From Streptomyces corynorhini (lineage in GTDB: Bacteria > Actinomycetota > Actinomycetes > Streptomycetales > Streptomycetaceae), in the NCBI RefSeq assembly GCF_003346515.1, contig NZ_QQNA01000044.1, forward strand, positions 1 to 37,233: 37,233 nt of DNA. Direction: 5' to 3'. Position 1 is the first letter of the stretch; each line of letters starts with the position of its first letter. The translations under genes and the position numbers were made by a program. Under the pieces are notes generated by a model. The model was given only the letters and a program-made list of their open reading frames with translations. It was not told the origin of the DNA and ran no database searches. Positions 24,595-32,567 of this stretch are shown in pieces.

Positions 24595-25368
24595 ATGCCC
24601 GAGACAACATCGCGCAGCTCCAGCACGGCCACCACCACCGGTTGTCAGCCCACGTCGTCCGCGTCGGCGCGTCGCCCCAAGGCGACCGCGGTCCGCCGCC
24701 CGCACCGTTCCCGCAGCCGGATCGGCGTGGGTCTGGCCGGCGGCTTCTACCCGGCGCCGCACCGCTACGACCTCTTCCTGTCGGCGGGGTGCCCCCGCTC
24801 CCTGCGCGTCTCGATCACCCTCGACCTGCTCGGCCTCGGAGAGACGGTCGCCACCACGCTGCTGACGCACCCGGCCGAGACCCCTGCCGGTTTCGCCGCG
24901 CTGCGCGGCGCCTACGAGGCCACGGTCCACCACTACGACGGGCCGCTGACCGTACCGGCGTTGCGCGACCGCTGGAGCGGACGCGTCGTCAGCGACCACA
25001 CCCCCGACATCCTCCGCGACCTGGCGGGCCTGTTCCCCGGCCGCGACGGGACCCCGCTGCTCGACACGCCGAACCTGGCCCCGGACATCGACGCCCTGCG
25101 CGATCTGCTGGAGCGGCATGTCACCCCGGCCGCCCAGCCCTCCGGACGCTCGGCGGCGCTTTCGCACCTGGACCGTCATCTCAGCGGCCGGCCCTACGTG
25201 TTGGGCGAGGCCCTGACGGCGGCGGACGTGGATCTGTGGGTGGCGCTCGTCCATCTCGGCCCGGTCCGCGCTCCGCGCCCGTACCCGCGGCTCGGGGAGT
25301 ACGTACGCCGTCTGGCCGGTCAGCCCGCCTTCCGGGGCCGGAGCGACGCGGTACCCGACGCCGCGTGA
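24595..25368 (+). CDS. Glutathione S-transferase-like protein, ECM4 / glutathionyl-hydroquinone reductase type
   Basis: The product is 257 residues; ATG 24595 follows AAGGGAGAG. After a basic, low-complexity N-terminus (about 45 residues) comes HRYDLFLSAGCPRSLRVS, which corresponds to the thioredoxin-fold active site CPWAHR of this group with Cys66, although Trp-Ala is replaced by Arg-Ser. The C-terminal all-helical half has LSHLDRHLSGRPYVLGEALTAADVDLWVALVHLGP, typical of the family. Known members remove thiol adducts from hydroquinones by attack of the Cys. Actinomycetes lack glutathione, so mycothiol or another thiol is the likely partner. It is shorter than the usual 320 residues. The upstream leader peptide suggests sulfur-linked control. 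Confidence 0.82.
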   Translation: MPETTSRSSSTATTTGCQPTSSASARRPKATAVRRPHRSRSRIGVGLAGGFYPAPHRYDLFLSAGCPRSLRVSITLDLLGLGETVATTLLTHPAETPAGFAALRGAYEATVHHYDGPLTVPALRDRWSGRVVSDHTPDILRDLAGLFPGRDGTPLLDTPNLAPDIDALRDLLERHVTPAAQPSGRSAALSHLDRHLSGRPYVLGEALTAADVDLWVALVHLGPVRAPRPYPRLGEYVRRLAGQPAFRGRSDAVPDAA

Positions 25369-25451
25369 ACGGGGGCGCCCGCGGCGCAGTCCGGTCGCGG
25401 TAATGGCCGGTCGCGGCGGAGTCCGGTCGCGCCCGGCGCCTCCGCCGGGCA

Positions 25452-25481
25452 TTGACGTAGGGCAGCGCCGCTCCGTACGAT
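25452..25481 (+). promoter_or_regulatory. Promoter of the SAM-riboswitch transcript
   Basis: TTGACG (25452-25457) and TACGAT (25476-25481) are spaced 18 bases apart. The predicted start near 25488 falls exactly where the riboswitch fold begins, which supports both calls. Confidence 0.7.
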
Positions 25482-25486
25482 CGCGA

Positions 25487-25615
25487 CCGGCATCGAGTGT
25501 CAGCGTCAAGCCCTGGCTTGCTGACCGGCAACCCTCCGACGCGGTGGGGTGCTCCAGGTGAAAGCCCGGCAGGGGTCATCGGTGATCCCGGCAAGCGTCT
25601 GCCCCTCGACGGGGC
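25487..25615 (+). promoter_or_regulatory. SAM riboswitch, SAM-IV / SAM-I-IV-variant type
   Basis: The conserved core of the SAM-I clan is present: GAGTGTCAGCG, then a hairpin with GTCAG/CTGAC (25499-25503 with 25521-25525) and CAAGC/GCTTG (25507-25511 with 25516-25520), CCGGCAACCCTCC (25525-25537), and GGTGGGGTGCTCCAGGTGA (25543-25561). A further 7-bp hairpin (25572-25578 with 25583-25589) and a GCCCC/GGGGC hairpin (25601-25615) follow. This matches the actinobacterial SAM-IV group as I remember it. The last hairpin ends 9 bases before the GGAGGA ribosome site of the leader ORF, so translational control is plausible. SAM-type switches turn off methionine or sulfur acquisition genes when SAM is abundant. 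Confidence 0.88.
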
Positions 25616-25635
25616 CGGAGATGTGGAGGACCGGT

Positions 25636-25761
25636 ATGCGGCACAGCGTTGACCTTCGTACCTCAAGCGCCTTCCTCCTTGCCACCACGGTGTACTCGCG
25701 ATTCTCGCGCCGCCGCCACATCGACCTGCGGCGCTGCGCCGGCTGTCTGTGTCGGGTCTGA
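25636..25761 (+). CDS. Cys-rich leader peptide with duplicated HxDLR motif
   Basis: A 41-residue ORF with GGAGGA five bases before ATG 25636, immediately downstream of the riboswitch. It contains RHSVDLRTSSAFL near the start and RRRHIDLRRCAGCLCRV at the end. The two parts resemble each other and the short leader peptides of actinobacterial sulfur genes. The C-terminal CAGCLC gives three Cys codons within six, ideal for ribosome stalling when Cys-tRNA is scarce. An internal GTG at 25690 would give a more typical 23-residue leader (starting VYSRFS) but has no ribosome site. Control of the ABC operon 400 bases downstream is inferred, with a possible attenuator hairpin at 26064-26094. Confidence 0.65.
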   Translation: MRHSVDLRTSSAFLLATTVYSRFSRRRHIDLRRCAGCLCRV

Positions 25762-25763
25762 CC

Positions 25764-25915
25764 TAGGGCCTCTCGTTTGGATCATGCCGGGCTCGCGAGC
25801 CCTGGCACCGCGCCTCGCCGCGTTGTCGTCAGTCATCCCCAAGGTCTCGGCTTCGCTCGACCAGGGGAGACCCCATCCGCTCCGCGTGGGCTCCCTCCTC
25901 CGGCCTGATCCAAAC
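25764..25915. mobile_element. MITE-like non-autonomous element
   Basis: The ends are imperfect inverted repeats: GTTTGGATCATGCCGG (25775-25790) and CCGGCCTGATCCAAAC (25900-25915). Inside are the palindrome GGGCTCGCGAGCCC (25789-25802) and an inverted repeat GGTCTC/GAGACC (25843-25848 with 25867-25872). No ORF for a transposase fits in about 150 bases. A related, shorter copy lies at 8923-8998. It begins just past the leader peptide stop (25761) and separates the riboswitch and leader from the ABC operon. The exact outer limits and any target duplication are unclear. Confidence 0.65.
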
Positions 25916-26063
25916 TACCCTGGTTCCCCGGGACCGGCTGACGTCCGTCGGCGCCCGCCGCTTCCCCCGGTCACCCCGCGGCCTCGCGCGGTGCCACCGG
26001 TCCGCGCGGACCTGTTCCGCGGCCGTCGGTGTCCGTCCACGCCCGCCTCGTCTCAACAGCACG

Positions 26064-26094
26064 GCCCCGCCCGCCGTCTCACGCCGGGCGGGGC
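26064..26094 (+). terminator. GC-rich hairpin, candidate attenuator before the ABC operon
   Basis: GCCCCGCCCG (26064-26073) pairs perfectly with CGGGCGGGGC (26085-26094) around an 11-base loop, 70 bases before the binding-protein start. No U-tract follows. It could be the terminator that leader-peptide translation controls, or just a mRNA structure. The remaining stretch 25916-26163 shows no other gene beyond a doubtful 12-codon ORF ending near 26151. Confidence 0.45.
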
Positions 26095-26163
26095 GGAACG
26101 CCCACGCGCGGCCGTGATCCGCACGGCACCACGCGGGTGGCGACACGAGTAGGAGAATCCTCC

Positions 26164-27783
26164 GTGACACCACATGCGGGCTCCAGGCCCGCCCGATGGG
26201 CGGCGTCGGCCGCCCTCCTGACCACCGGCGCCCTGCTCACCGCCTGCGGGGCGGGCGACGGCGCACCCGGCGCAGGCGGCGGCCGGGCCACGTCCGGCGG
26301 CACCCTGACCTTCGCGGTGAGTTCCGACGCCGGCTGCGCGGATCCGCAGCAGGTGGGGAGCAACGACACCATCTACTCGCTGCGGCAGATCGTGGACTCC
26401 CTCACCGACCAGGACCCGAAGACCGGCAAGATCACACCGTGGCTGGCCAAGAGCTGGGACGTCAGCCCGGACGCCACCACGTTCACCTTTCGGCTCAGGC
26501 CGGGTGTCACCTTCAGCGACGGTACGAAGCTGACCGCGCAGGTGGTCAAGGACAACTTCGACGCGGTACCGGAGCTGGGCGCCCTGGCGACCCTGCCCCG
26601 CGGCTACCTGAGCGGCGTCGAGAGCACCACCGCGCTCGATCCGCTCACCGTCCGGGTGAGATTCAAGGAGCCCAACGCGCAGTTCCTCCAGGCCACTTCC
26701 ACGCACTCGCTGGGAATCGAGTCGGCGGCGAGTGTCCGCAGGACGCCGGAGCAGCGGTGCGCGGAAGGGGTGGTCGGATCGGGTCCCTTCGTGCTCAAGA
26801 GCTATGTGCAGAACCAGTCGGTCACGCTGGCGAAGCGCACCGGATACGCCTGGGGTTCCCCGCTGTGGAGCAAGAAGGGCGAGGCGTACCTGGACAAGCT
26901 CGTGTTCAAAGTGGTGCCCGAGGCCGGTGTCCGGGTCGGCAGTCTGCAGTCCGGTCAGGTCGACGCGATCGGCGGTGTCGGCAAGGCGAACGAGCCGACG
27001 CTGAAGGGCGGTCAGGCGCGCCTGGCCCAGCGTGCCAATCCCGGTTCCGTGTTCAATCTGGGGCTGAACAACTCCCGTCCCGTCCTCAAGGACGTGCGGG
27101 TGCGGCAGGCGATCTCGTACGCCCTGGACCGGCGGCAGATCGCCGACACCGTGTACCCGACCGGCACCAGGCAGGCGACCAGCATCCTGGCGCACACCAC
27201 TCCCGACTACCGGGACCTGACCGCGCAGCTGCCCTTCGACGCGGCGAAGGCGGCGTCCCTGCTGGACTCGGCTGGCTGGCAGGCGGGCGCCGACGGCATC
27301 CGCGCCAAGGGCGGCACCCGACTGAGCCTGACCGTCAAGTGGTTCGCGAACTCGACCACGAACCAGCCCGCGCTGGAGCTGATCCAGCAGCAGCTCAAGG
27401 CCGTCGGCATCGACGTGGTGCTCAAGCAGCTGCAGATCGCCCAGATCGCCCAGGTCCAGCAGTCGGGGGACTTCGACGGGCTCTGGGGAAATCTGACGCG
27501 GGCCGATCCGGACATCCTGCGCACCCAGTACTCCACCGCTCTGGTCAACGCCTACCACCTGCCGAAGAGCCCGCTGGACTCGCTGCTGACCCGGCAGGCG
27601 GCGACCACCGATCCGGCCGAGCGGACACGACTGGTCGGCGAGGCACAGCAGTTGATCGTACGCAACGCCTACGTCGTTCCCGTGGTGGAGCTGCTGACCC
27701 AGCTGGGCGTGTCCAGGAAGGTGCACCACCTGGACTTCGACGCCTCCAGCCGGATCCAGCTGCACGACACCTGGATCGGATAG
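26164..27783 (+). CDS. ABC transporter substrate-binding lipoprotein (SBP family 5)
   Basis: The product is 539 residues from GTG 26164 (AGGAG upstream). A signal peptide with lipobox LLTACG gives a lipidated Cys near residue 29-30. The mature protein has the dipeptide/oligopeptide/nickel-binding pattern: GGTLTFAVSSDAGCADPQ, LRQIVDSLTDQDPKTGKITP, WLAKSWDVSPDATTFTFRLR, GVTFSDGTKLTAQVVKDNFD, DVRVRQAISYALDRRQIADT and FDGLWGNLTRADPDILRTQY. It binds the substrate outside the membrane and delivers it to the permeases that follow (3-base gap). Family members bind peptides, opines, glutathione, nickel chelates and other ligands. The SAM riboswitch upstream and monooxygenases downstream point to a sulfur-containing ligand. 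Confidence 0.93.
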   Translation: MTPHAGSRPARWAASAALLTTGALLTACGAGDGAPGAGGGRATSGGTLTFAVSSDAGCADPQQVGSNDTIYSLRQIVDSLTDQDPKTGKITPWLAKSWDVSPDATTFTFRLRPGVTFSDGTKLTAQVVKDNFDAVPELGALATLPRGYLSGVESTTALDPLTVRVRFKEPNAQFLQATSTHSLGIESAASVRRTPEQRCAEGVVGSGPFVLKSYVQNQSVTLAKRTGYAWGSPLWSKKGEAYLDKLVFKVVPEAGVRVGSLQSGQVDAIGGVGKANEPTLKGGQARLAQRANPGSVFNLGLNNSRPVLKDVRVRQAISYALDRRQIADTVYPTGTRQATSILAHTTPDYRDLTAQLPFDAAKAASLLDSAGWQAGADGIRAKGGTRLSLTVKWFANSTTNQPALELIQQQLKAVGIDVVLKQLQIAQIAQVQQSGDFDGLWGNLTRADPDILRTQYSTALVNAYHLPKSPLDSLLTRQAATTDPAERTRLVGEAQQLIVRNAYVVPVVELLTQLGVSRKVHHLDFDASSRIQLHDTWIG

Positions 27784-27786
27784 GGA

Positions 27787-28746
27787 ATGCGCGGCTATGT
27801 GCTCAAACGTCTCGCGCAGGCGATCGGTGTGCTGTGGGCGGCCTACACGCTGTCGTTCCTCGTCCTGGACTTCCTGCCAGGCGATCCGGTCTCGGCGATG
27901 GCCGGCGCCGGATCGGACTCGGCCGAGATCGACCCGGCGCAGCTCGCGGCGCTGCGGCACCAGTACGGCTTCGACAAGCCGGTACTGGCGCAGTACGCCG
28001 ACTACCTCGGCCGGGCGGTACGGGGGGACCTCGGTGACGCGATCTCCACCGGCCGGCCGGTGACCTCGACCCTCGCGGACGCGCTGCCCGGGACCCTGCA
28101 GTTGACCGGCGCCGCGCTGCTGCTCGCGGTGGTTCTCGGCGGTGGTCTGGCCGTGTCGGCGACCTGCACCACGCGGCGGTGGCTGCGGCAACTGCTGCTC
28201 TCGTTGCCGCCGTTGGGGGTTTCGGTCCCCACGTTCTGGGTGGGGCTTCTGCTCGTGGAGTCGTTCTCCTTCCGGTTGCGCTGGTTCCCGGCCTTCGGCA
28301 ACGACGGGCTGCGGGGGCTGGTCCTGCCTGCCGTGACGCTGGCGATCCCGACCGGCGCGCAGATCGCGCAGGTGCTGTCCAAGAGCCTGCTCACCGCGCT
28401 GGACCAGCCCTATGTGGAGACTGCCCGCGCCAAGGGCGCCGGGCGGTGGCGGGTCCATCTGCGGCACGCGCTGCGCAACGCGTCCCTGCCCGCGCTGACC
28501 GTGGTCGGCCTCCTGGTGGGGCAGCTCGTCGCCGGTTCGGTGGTCGTCGAGACGGTGTTCGCGCGCGACGGCCTCGGCCGGGTGACGGCGGCCGCGGTCA
28601 CGGCGCAGGACATCCCGCTGGTCCAGGGGGTGGTGGTGTTCGGTGCGCTGATCTTCGTACTCACGAACCTGATCGTCGACCTCGTCTATCCGCTGCTGGA
28701 CCCGCGGATCGTGGCGGCCTCGGGCAGGAAGGCGGGTGTCGCATGA
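27787..28746 (+). CDS. ABC transporter permease, DppB type
   Basis: The product is 319 residues. The first helix is near the N-terminus (LKRLAQAIGVLWAAYTLSFLVLDFLPGDP), as in DppB/OppB. A periplasmic loop with LAALRHQYGFDKPVLAQYADYLG follows, then five more helices, with the EAA-type coupling motif in YVETARAKGAGRWRVHLRHALRNA and ending LIVDLVYPLLDPRI. The stop overlaps the next start by ATGA, so the permease pair is coupled. Confidence 0.93.
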   Translation: MRGYVLKRLAQAIGVLWAAYTLSFLVLDFLPGDPVSAMAGAGSDSAEIDPAQLAALRHQYGFDKPVLAQYADYLGRAVRGDLGDAISTGRPVTSTLADALPGTLQLTGAALLLAVVLGGGLAVSATCTTRRWLRQLLLSLPPLGVSVPTFWVGLLLVESFSFRLRWFPAFGNDGLRGLVLPAVTLAIPTGAQIAQVLSKSLLTALDQPYVETARAKGAGRWRVHLRHALRNASLPALTVVGLLVGQLVAGSVVVETVFARDGLGRVTAAAVTAQDIPLVQGVVVFGALIFVLTNLIVDLVYPLLDPRIVAASGRKAGVA

Positions 28747-29678
28747 GCCAGGGGCTTGCCCATGACGCCGCCGGGGCCGTGCTCGGCCCCGGCCACCCTC
28801 CCGGCCCGGGAGCCGGTCCGGGAGCGGGGCCGGGAGCGGGGGGAGGCGCAGCTGTCCGGCGGGTCCTGCGGTTCCTGGTGCGCCGCCCCGGCCTGGTGCT
28901 GTCGGGCCTCGTCGTCGTCCTGGTGGTGCTGGCCTCGTTCCGGCCGGGGCTGTTCACCTCGCGGGATCCGCTGACAGGGGTGCCGTCGCAGAACTTCCGG
29001 AGCCCGAGCGCCGCGCACTGGTTCGGCACGGACGAACTGGGACGTGATGTGTTCTCCCGGGTGGTCCACGGTGCGCAACTGTCGTTGAAGGCGACGCTGA
29101 TCGCGGTGGTGGTCGCCTTCGTGGTCGGCAGCCTGATCGGTCTGGTCGCCGGGTTCGTCGGCCGCTGGGTCGACGACGTGCTGATGCGCTTCGTCGACGT
29201 ACTGCTGTCGATCCCGGCGCTGTTCCTCTCCCTGGCGCTGGTCACCGCGCTGGGGTACGGGACGGTGAAAGTGGCGGTCGCGGTGGGGATCGCCGGGGTC
29301 GCGGGCTTCGCCCGGGTGGCGCGGGCCGAGGTGCTGCGGGTGCGGCAGGCGGTCTTCGTCGAGGCGGCACGCTCCTGCGGGGCCCGCTGGTACTCGGTGC
29401 TGGGCCGGCACATCCTGCCCAACGCGGCCGGTCCTGTGATCGTCCTGGCCACCCTCGATCTCGGCTCCTCGATCCTGGCCGTGTCGGCGCTGAGCTTCCT
29501 CGGCTACGGAGCCCCGCCGCCCGCGCCGGAGTGGGGCACGTTGATCTCCGACGGCCGCAACTACCTGGCCAACGCCTGGTGGCTCACCGCCCTGCCAGGA
29601 CTGGCGATCGCCGCGACCGTACTGGCCACCAACCGCGTCGCACGGGCGCTGGACGGCGAATGGTCCCGGCAGCGATGA
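28743..29678 (+). CDS. ABC transporter permease, DppC type
   Basis: The product is 311 residues. An unusual Gly/Pro/Ala-rich N-terminal stretch (PGHPPGPGAGPGAGPGAGGG, residues 16-35) precedes the first helix (LVLSGLVVVLVVLASF). Typical DppC features follow: HWFGTDELGRDVFSRVVHGA, VAFVVGSLIGLVAGF, the coupling motif around FVEAARSCGARWYSVLGRHI and SFLGYGAPPPAPEWGTLISD. It pairs with the upstream DppB-type permease to form the channel. The start and stop both overlap neighbours by ATGA. Confidence 0.93.
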   Translation: MSQGLAHDAAGAVLGPGHPPGPGAGPGAGPGAGGGAAVRRVLRFLVRRPGLVLSGLVVVLVVLASFRPGLFTSRDPLTGVPSQNFRSPSAAHWFGTDELGRDVFSRVVHGAQLSLKATLIAVVVAFVVGSLIGLVAGFVGRWVDDVLMRFVDVLLSIPALFLSLALVTALGYGTVKVAVAVGIAGVAGFARVARAEVLRVRQAVFVEAARSCGARWYSVLGRHILPNAAGPVIVLATLDLGSSILAVSALSFLGYGAPPPAPEWGTLISDGRNYLANAWWLTALPGLAIAATVLATNRVARALDGEWSRQR

Positions 29679-31399
29679 CCGGCCCCCTGGCGAACGATCC
29701 CGGAACGGATGAGAACGTGACGACATCACAGAGCGCGCGACCGGCCACCGGACGGGGTCTCCCGCTGCGGATCCGCGGCCTGACGGTGTCGTACCGGACC
29801 CGCGGGGGCACGGTGCGGGCCGTGCGGGACGTCGACCTCGACGTGCCGCCGGGCGAAGTGACGGCCGTGGTCGGCGAGTCCGGATCGGGCAAGAGCACCG
29901 TGGCCCATGCCGTCGTCCGGCTGCTGGCGGCGAACGGCAGCGTCGACGCGGGTACGATCCGCTTCGGCCGGCACGAACTCGCCTCCCTGACGGAGGCGGA
30001 GCTGCGCACCGTACGCGGCGCCCGGATCGGCCTGGTCCCACAGGACCCGTCGGTGTCGCTCAACCCGGTCAAGCGCGTCGGCGAACAGGTCGCCGAGGTC
30101 CTGCGCGTCCACGGGCTGGCGACCCGCCGCTCCGCGCCGCTGGAGGCGATCGCCGTCCTGGACCGGGCGGGTCTGCCCGACGCGGCCGTCCGCGCCCGGC
30201 AGTACCCGCACGAACTCTCCGGCGGACTGCGGCAACGGGTCCTGATCGCGATCGCCATCGCCGCGGGACCGGAGCTGATCATCGCGGACGAGCCGACCAG
30301 CGCGCTCGACGTCACCGTGCAGCGCGTCATCCTCGACCATCTGCAGGGCCTCACCGAGGAACGGGGCACCTCGGTCCTGTTGGTGACCCACGATCTCGCG
30401 GTCGCCGCCGACCGGTCCCAGAACCTGGTCGTCATGGAGCGGGGACGGGTGGTCGAGGCCGGTCCCACGCGTGACATCCTCGCCTCCCCCCGACACGACT
30501 ACACCCGAAGGCTGCTGGCCAGCGCGCCGAGCCTGTCCACCGCCCGCCCGCGCGCCCCCGCACCCGCTCCCCCGGGCACCGGAGGCGCGGCGCCGCTGGT
30601 CGAGGTGCGGGGCGCGGTCAAGGAGTTCCGGATGCCCCGCGCGGGCGGCGGGTCCCGGACGGTGCGGGCGGTCGACGACGTCAGCCTCACCCTCCACCGC
30701 GGCCGGACCCTGGCGCTGGTCGGCGAATCCGGCTCGGGGAAGTCCACCACCGCCCGTCTGGTGCTCCGCCTGACGGACGCGACCGCGGGACGCGTGCTGT
30801 TCGACGGTGTCGATGTCACCGCCGCCCGGGGCCGGCAGGTCAGGCGGCTGCGCCGCAGGGCCCAGCTCGTCTACCAGAATCCGTACGCCTCGCTCGACCC
30901 GCGGTTCTCCATCGGTGAGGTGATCACCGAGCCGCTCCGGGCGTTCGGAGTCGGCGACCGGGCGTCCCGGCTGGCACGGGCGAGCGACCTGCTCGACCGG
31001 GTGGCACTCTCCGGCTCGCTGCTGGAGCGTCGTCCCGGGGAGCTGTCGGGCGGGCAGCGCCAGCGCGTGGCGATCGCCCGCGCTCTCGCGCTCTCTCCCG
31101 ATCTGGTGGTGTGCGACGAACCGGTGTCCGCTCTCGACGTCTCCGTCCAGGCACAAGTCCTCGCGCTGCTGGCCGAGTTGCAGGCCGAGACCGGTGTGGC
31201 CTACCTCTTCATCTCGCACGACCTGGCCGTCGTGCGGCAGATAGCGCACCAGGTGTCGGTCATGCGGGCCGGCCGCGTCGTCGAGACGGGCGCCCCCGAC
31301 GACCTCTTCACCCGGCCCCGCCACGCGTACACCCGCGAACTCCTCGCGGCGATCCCCGGCCGCCGAGGCGGCCACGATCTGAGGACGAGGACCGTATGA
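29675..31399 (+). CDS. Fused double ABC ATPase (DppD-DppF type)
   Basis: The product is 574 residues with two nucleotide-binding domains in one chain. NBD1: Walker [10 protein letters not shown] (67-75), signature LSGGLRQRV near 182 and Walker [16 protein letters not shown]2: Walker [12 protein letters not shown] near 349, signature LSGGQRQRV near 456 and Walker [13 protein letters not shown]. The two are joined by a Pro/Ala linker ([14 protein letters not shown], about 288-303). It powers the DppB/DppC-type permeases encoded upstream. GTG 29717 is an alternative start. It overlaps both neighbours by ATGA. Confidence 0.95.
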   Translation: MTGPLANDPGTDENVTTSQSARPATGRGLPLRIRGLTVSYRTRGGTVRAVRDVDLDVPPGEVTAVVGESGSGKSTVAHAVVRLLAANGSVDAGTIRFGRHELASLTEAELRTVRGARIGLVPQDPSVSLNPVKRVGEQVAEVLRVHGLATRRSAPLEAIAVLDRAGLPDAAVRARQYPHELSGGLRQRVLIAIAIAAGPELIIADEPTSALDVTVQRVILDHLQGLTEERGTSVLLVTHDLAVAADRSQNLVVMERGRVVEAGPTRDILASPRHDYTRRLLASAPSLSTARPRAPAPAPPGTGGAAPLVEVRGAVKEFRMPRAGGGSRTVRAVDDVSLTLHRGRTLALVGESGSGKSTTARLVLRLTDATAGRVLFDGVDVTAARGRQVRRLRRRAQLVYQNPYASLDPRFSIGEVITEPLRAFGVGDRASRLARASDLLDRVALSGSLLERRPGELSGGQRQRVAIARALALSPDLVVCDEPVSALDVSVQAQVLALLAELQAETGVAYLFISHDLAVVRQIAHQVSVMRAGRVVETGAPDDLFTRPRHAYTRELLAAIPGRRGGHDLRTRTV

Positions 31400-32406
31400 C
31401 GATCACCTCGCTCGCCTTCCTCACCCCGGGCAACTTCGACGACGCCGCTCCGTACACCGGGCTGGAGGAGACACTGCGGCTGTTCGAGTACGGCGAACGG
31501 ATCGGCTTCGACGGCGCCTGGATCCGGCAACGCCATCTCGAACACGGTGTCGGCTCGGCCGCGGTGTTCCTGGCCGCGGCCGGTCAGCGGACCGAGCGGG
31601 TCGAGCTGGGCACGGCGGTCATCCCGATCGGCTACGAGAGCCCGTTCCGGCTGGCCGAGGACCTGTCGTTGGCCGACGTGCTCTCCCGCGGGCGGCTCCA
31701 GATCGGCTTCAGCACGGGGATGCCGCACGCCGAACTGCTCGGAGATCTGGTGTACGACGGCGACTGGCGCTCCTTCGACCTGTCCTACGGCAGGATCGCC
31801 CGCGTCGTCGACCACCTGCGCGGCGGGTTTCTGGGCGGCCCCGACACCGTGATCCAGTCGCCGGGCAACACCCAGCGACCGCGGCTCCAACCGCACAACC
31901 CCGCCTTGGCGGAGCGGATCTGGTACGGCGGCGGAAGCCTGCGCTCGGTCCGCTGGGCCGCCGAGCACGGCCTCAACCTGCTGACGGGCAACATCGTCAC
32001 GGGTGAGAACACCGACGACTTCACCACCGCGCAGTCGGGACTTCTCGCCGCGTACGGGCGGGCCGGGTCCGCCGCCCGCGTCGCGCTGGGCCGTGTCATC
32101 GTGCCGTTCGACAGCGCCGACCGGGCCACCCGCGTCCGCTACCGGGAGTACGCGGCGAGCAGGCAGGCCCGCACCCTGGCCCCCCAGGGTCCCCGGCGGA
32201 CCCTCTTCGCCCCCGACGTGGCCGGCACGGCGGAGCAGATCCTGACACAGCTGGCGGCGGACCCCGTGGTCCCGGCCGTGTCGGAGCTGCGTCTCGAACT
32301 GCCCTACGAGTTCCGGCGGGAGGAGTACGAGCAGATCCTGCACGACGTACGCCATCTGGTCGCGCCCGAACTGGGCTGGCGGCCCGCGCGCCCGGAAGGC
32401 GAGTGA
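31396..32406 (+). CDS. LLM-class flavin-dependent oxidoreductase (luciferase-like)
   Basis: The product is 336 residues. The TIM-barrel features of bacterial luciferase-like monooxygenases are LRLFEYGERIGFDGAWIRQR, HLEHGVGSAAVFLAAAGQRT, RVELGTAVIPIGYESPFRLA, EDLSLADVLSRGRLQIGFST and IWYGGGSLRSVRWAAEHGLN. It belongs to a different subgroup from the two NtaA-like genes nearby, being shorter and without their C-terminal LRDxLGL tail. It requires reduced flavin from a separate reductase, and no reductase is visible here. It is coupled to the ATPase by ATGA, so it is expressed with the transporter and probably acts on the imported compound. Confidence 0.9.
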   Translation: MTITSLAFLTPGNFDDAAPYTGLEETLRLFEYGERIGFDGAWIRQRHLEHGVGSAAVFLAAAGQRTERVELGTAVIPIGYESPFRLAEDLSLADVLSRGRLQIGFSTGMPHAELLGDLVYDGDWRSFDLSYGRIARVVDHLRGGFLGGPDTVIQSPGNTQRPRLQPHNPALAERIWYGGGSLRSVRWAAEHGLNLLTGNIVTGENTDDFTTAQSGLLAAYGRAGSAARVALGRVIVPFDSADRATRVRYREYAASRQARTLAPQGPRRTLFAPDVAGTAEQILTQLAADPVVPAVSELRLELPYEFRREEYEQILHDVRHLVAPELGWRPARPEGE

Positions 32407-32477
32407 TGAGTTCCGTACGACGGGACGTCCATACCCGTGAGCCGTTCGCCGACGGCCGTCGCTTCGAGCTGCCGTGA
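32406..32477 (+). CDS. Possible 23-residue coupled small ORF
   Basis: The ATG at 32406 shares its A with the preceding stop (TGATG arrangement), and the reading frame runs 24 codons to TGA 32475-32477. The peptide has MSSVRRDVHTREPF, then ADGRRFELP. I recognise no family. It could be a real small protein, or the remains of a longer gene whose end has been lost. The gap to the next gene (32478-32567) shows nothing else but its ribosome site. Confidence 0.3.
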   Translation: MSSVRRDVHTREPFADGRRFELP

Positions 32478-32567
32478 ACGTCGGACGGCCCGGTCGCCGC
32501 CACCCTCGAAGCCCCGGCCGTTCGCGTCGAGTCCCAGAGATCCCCGTCCTCCCGGAAGGATGCCTCC

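Noticed and set aside
26112..26151. 12-codon ORF (MIRTAPRGWRHE) just before the ABC binding protein
   Set aside because: It lacks a ribosome site, Cys codons and the HxDLR motif, and no second feature supports it.
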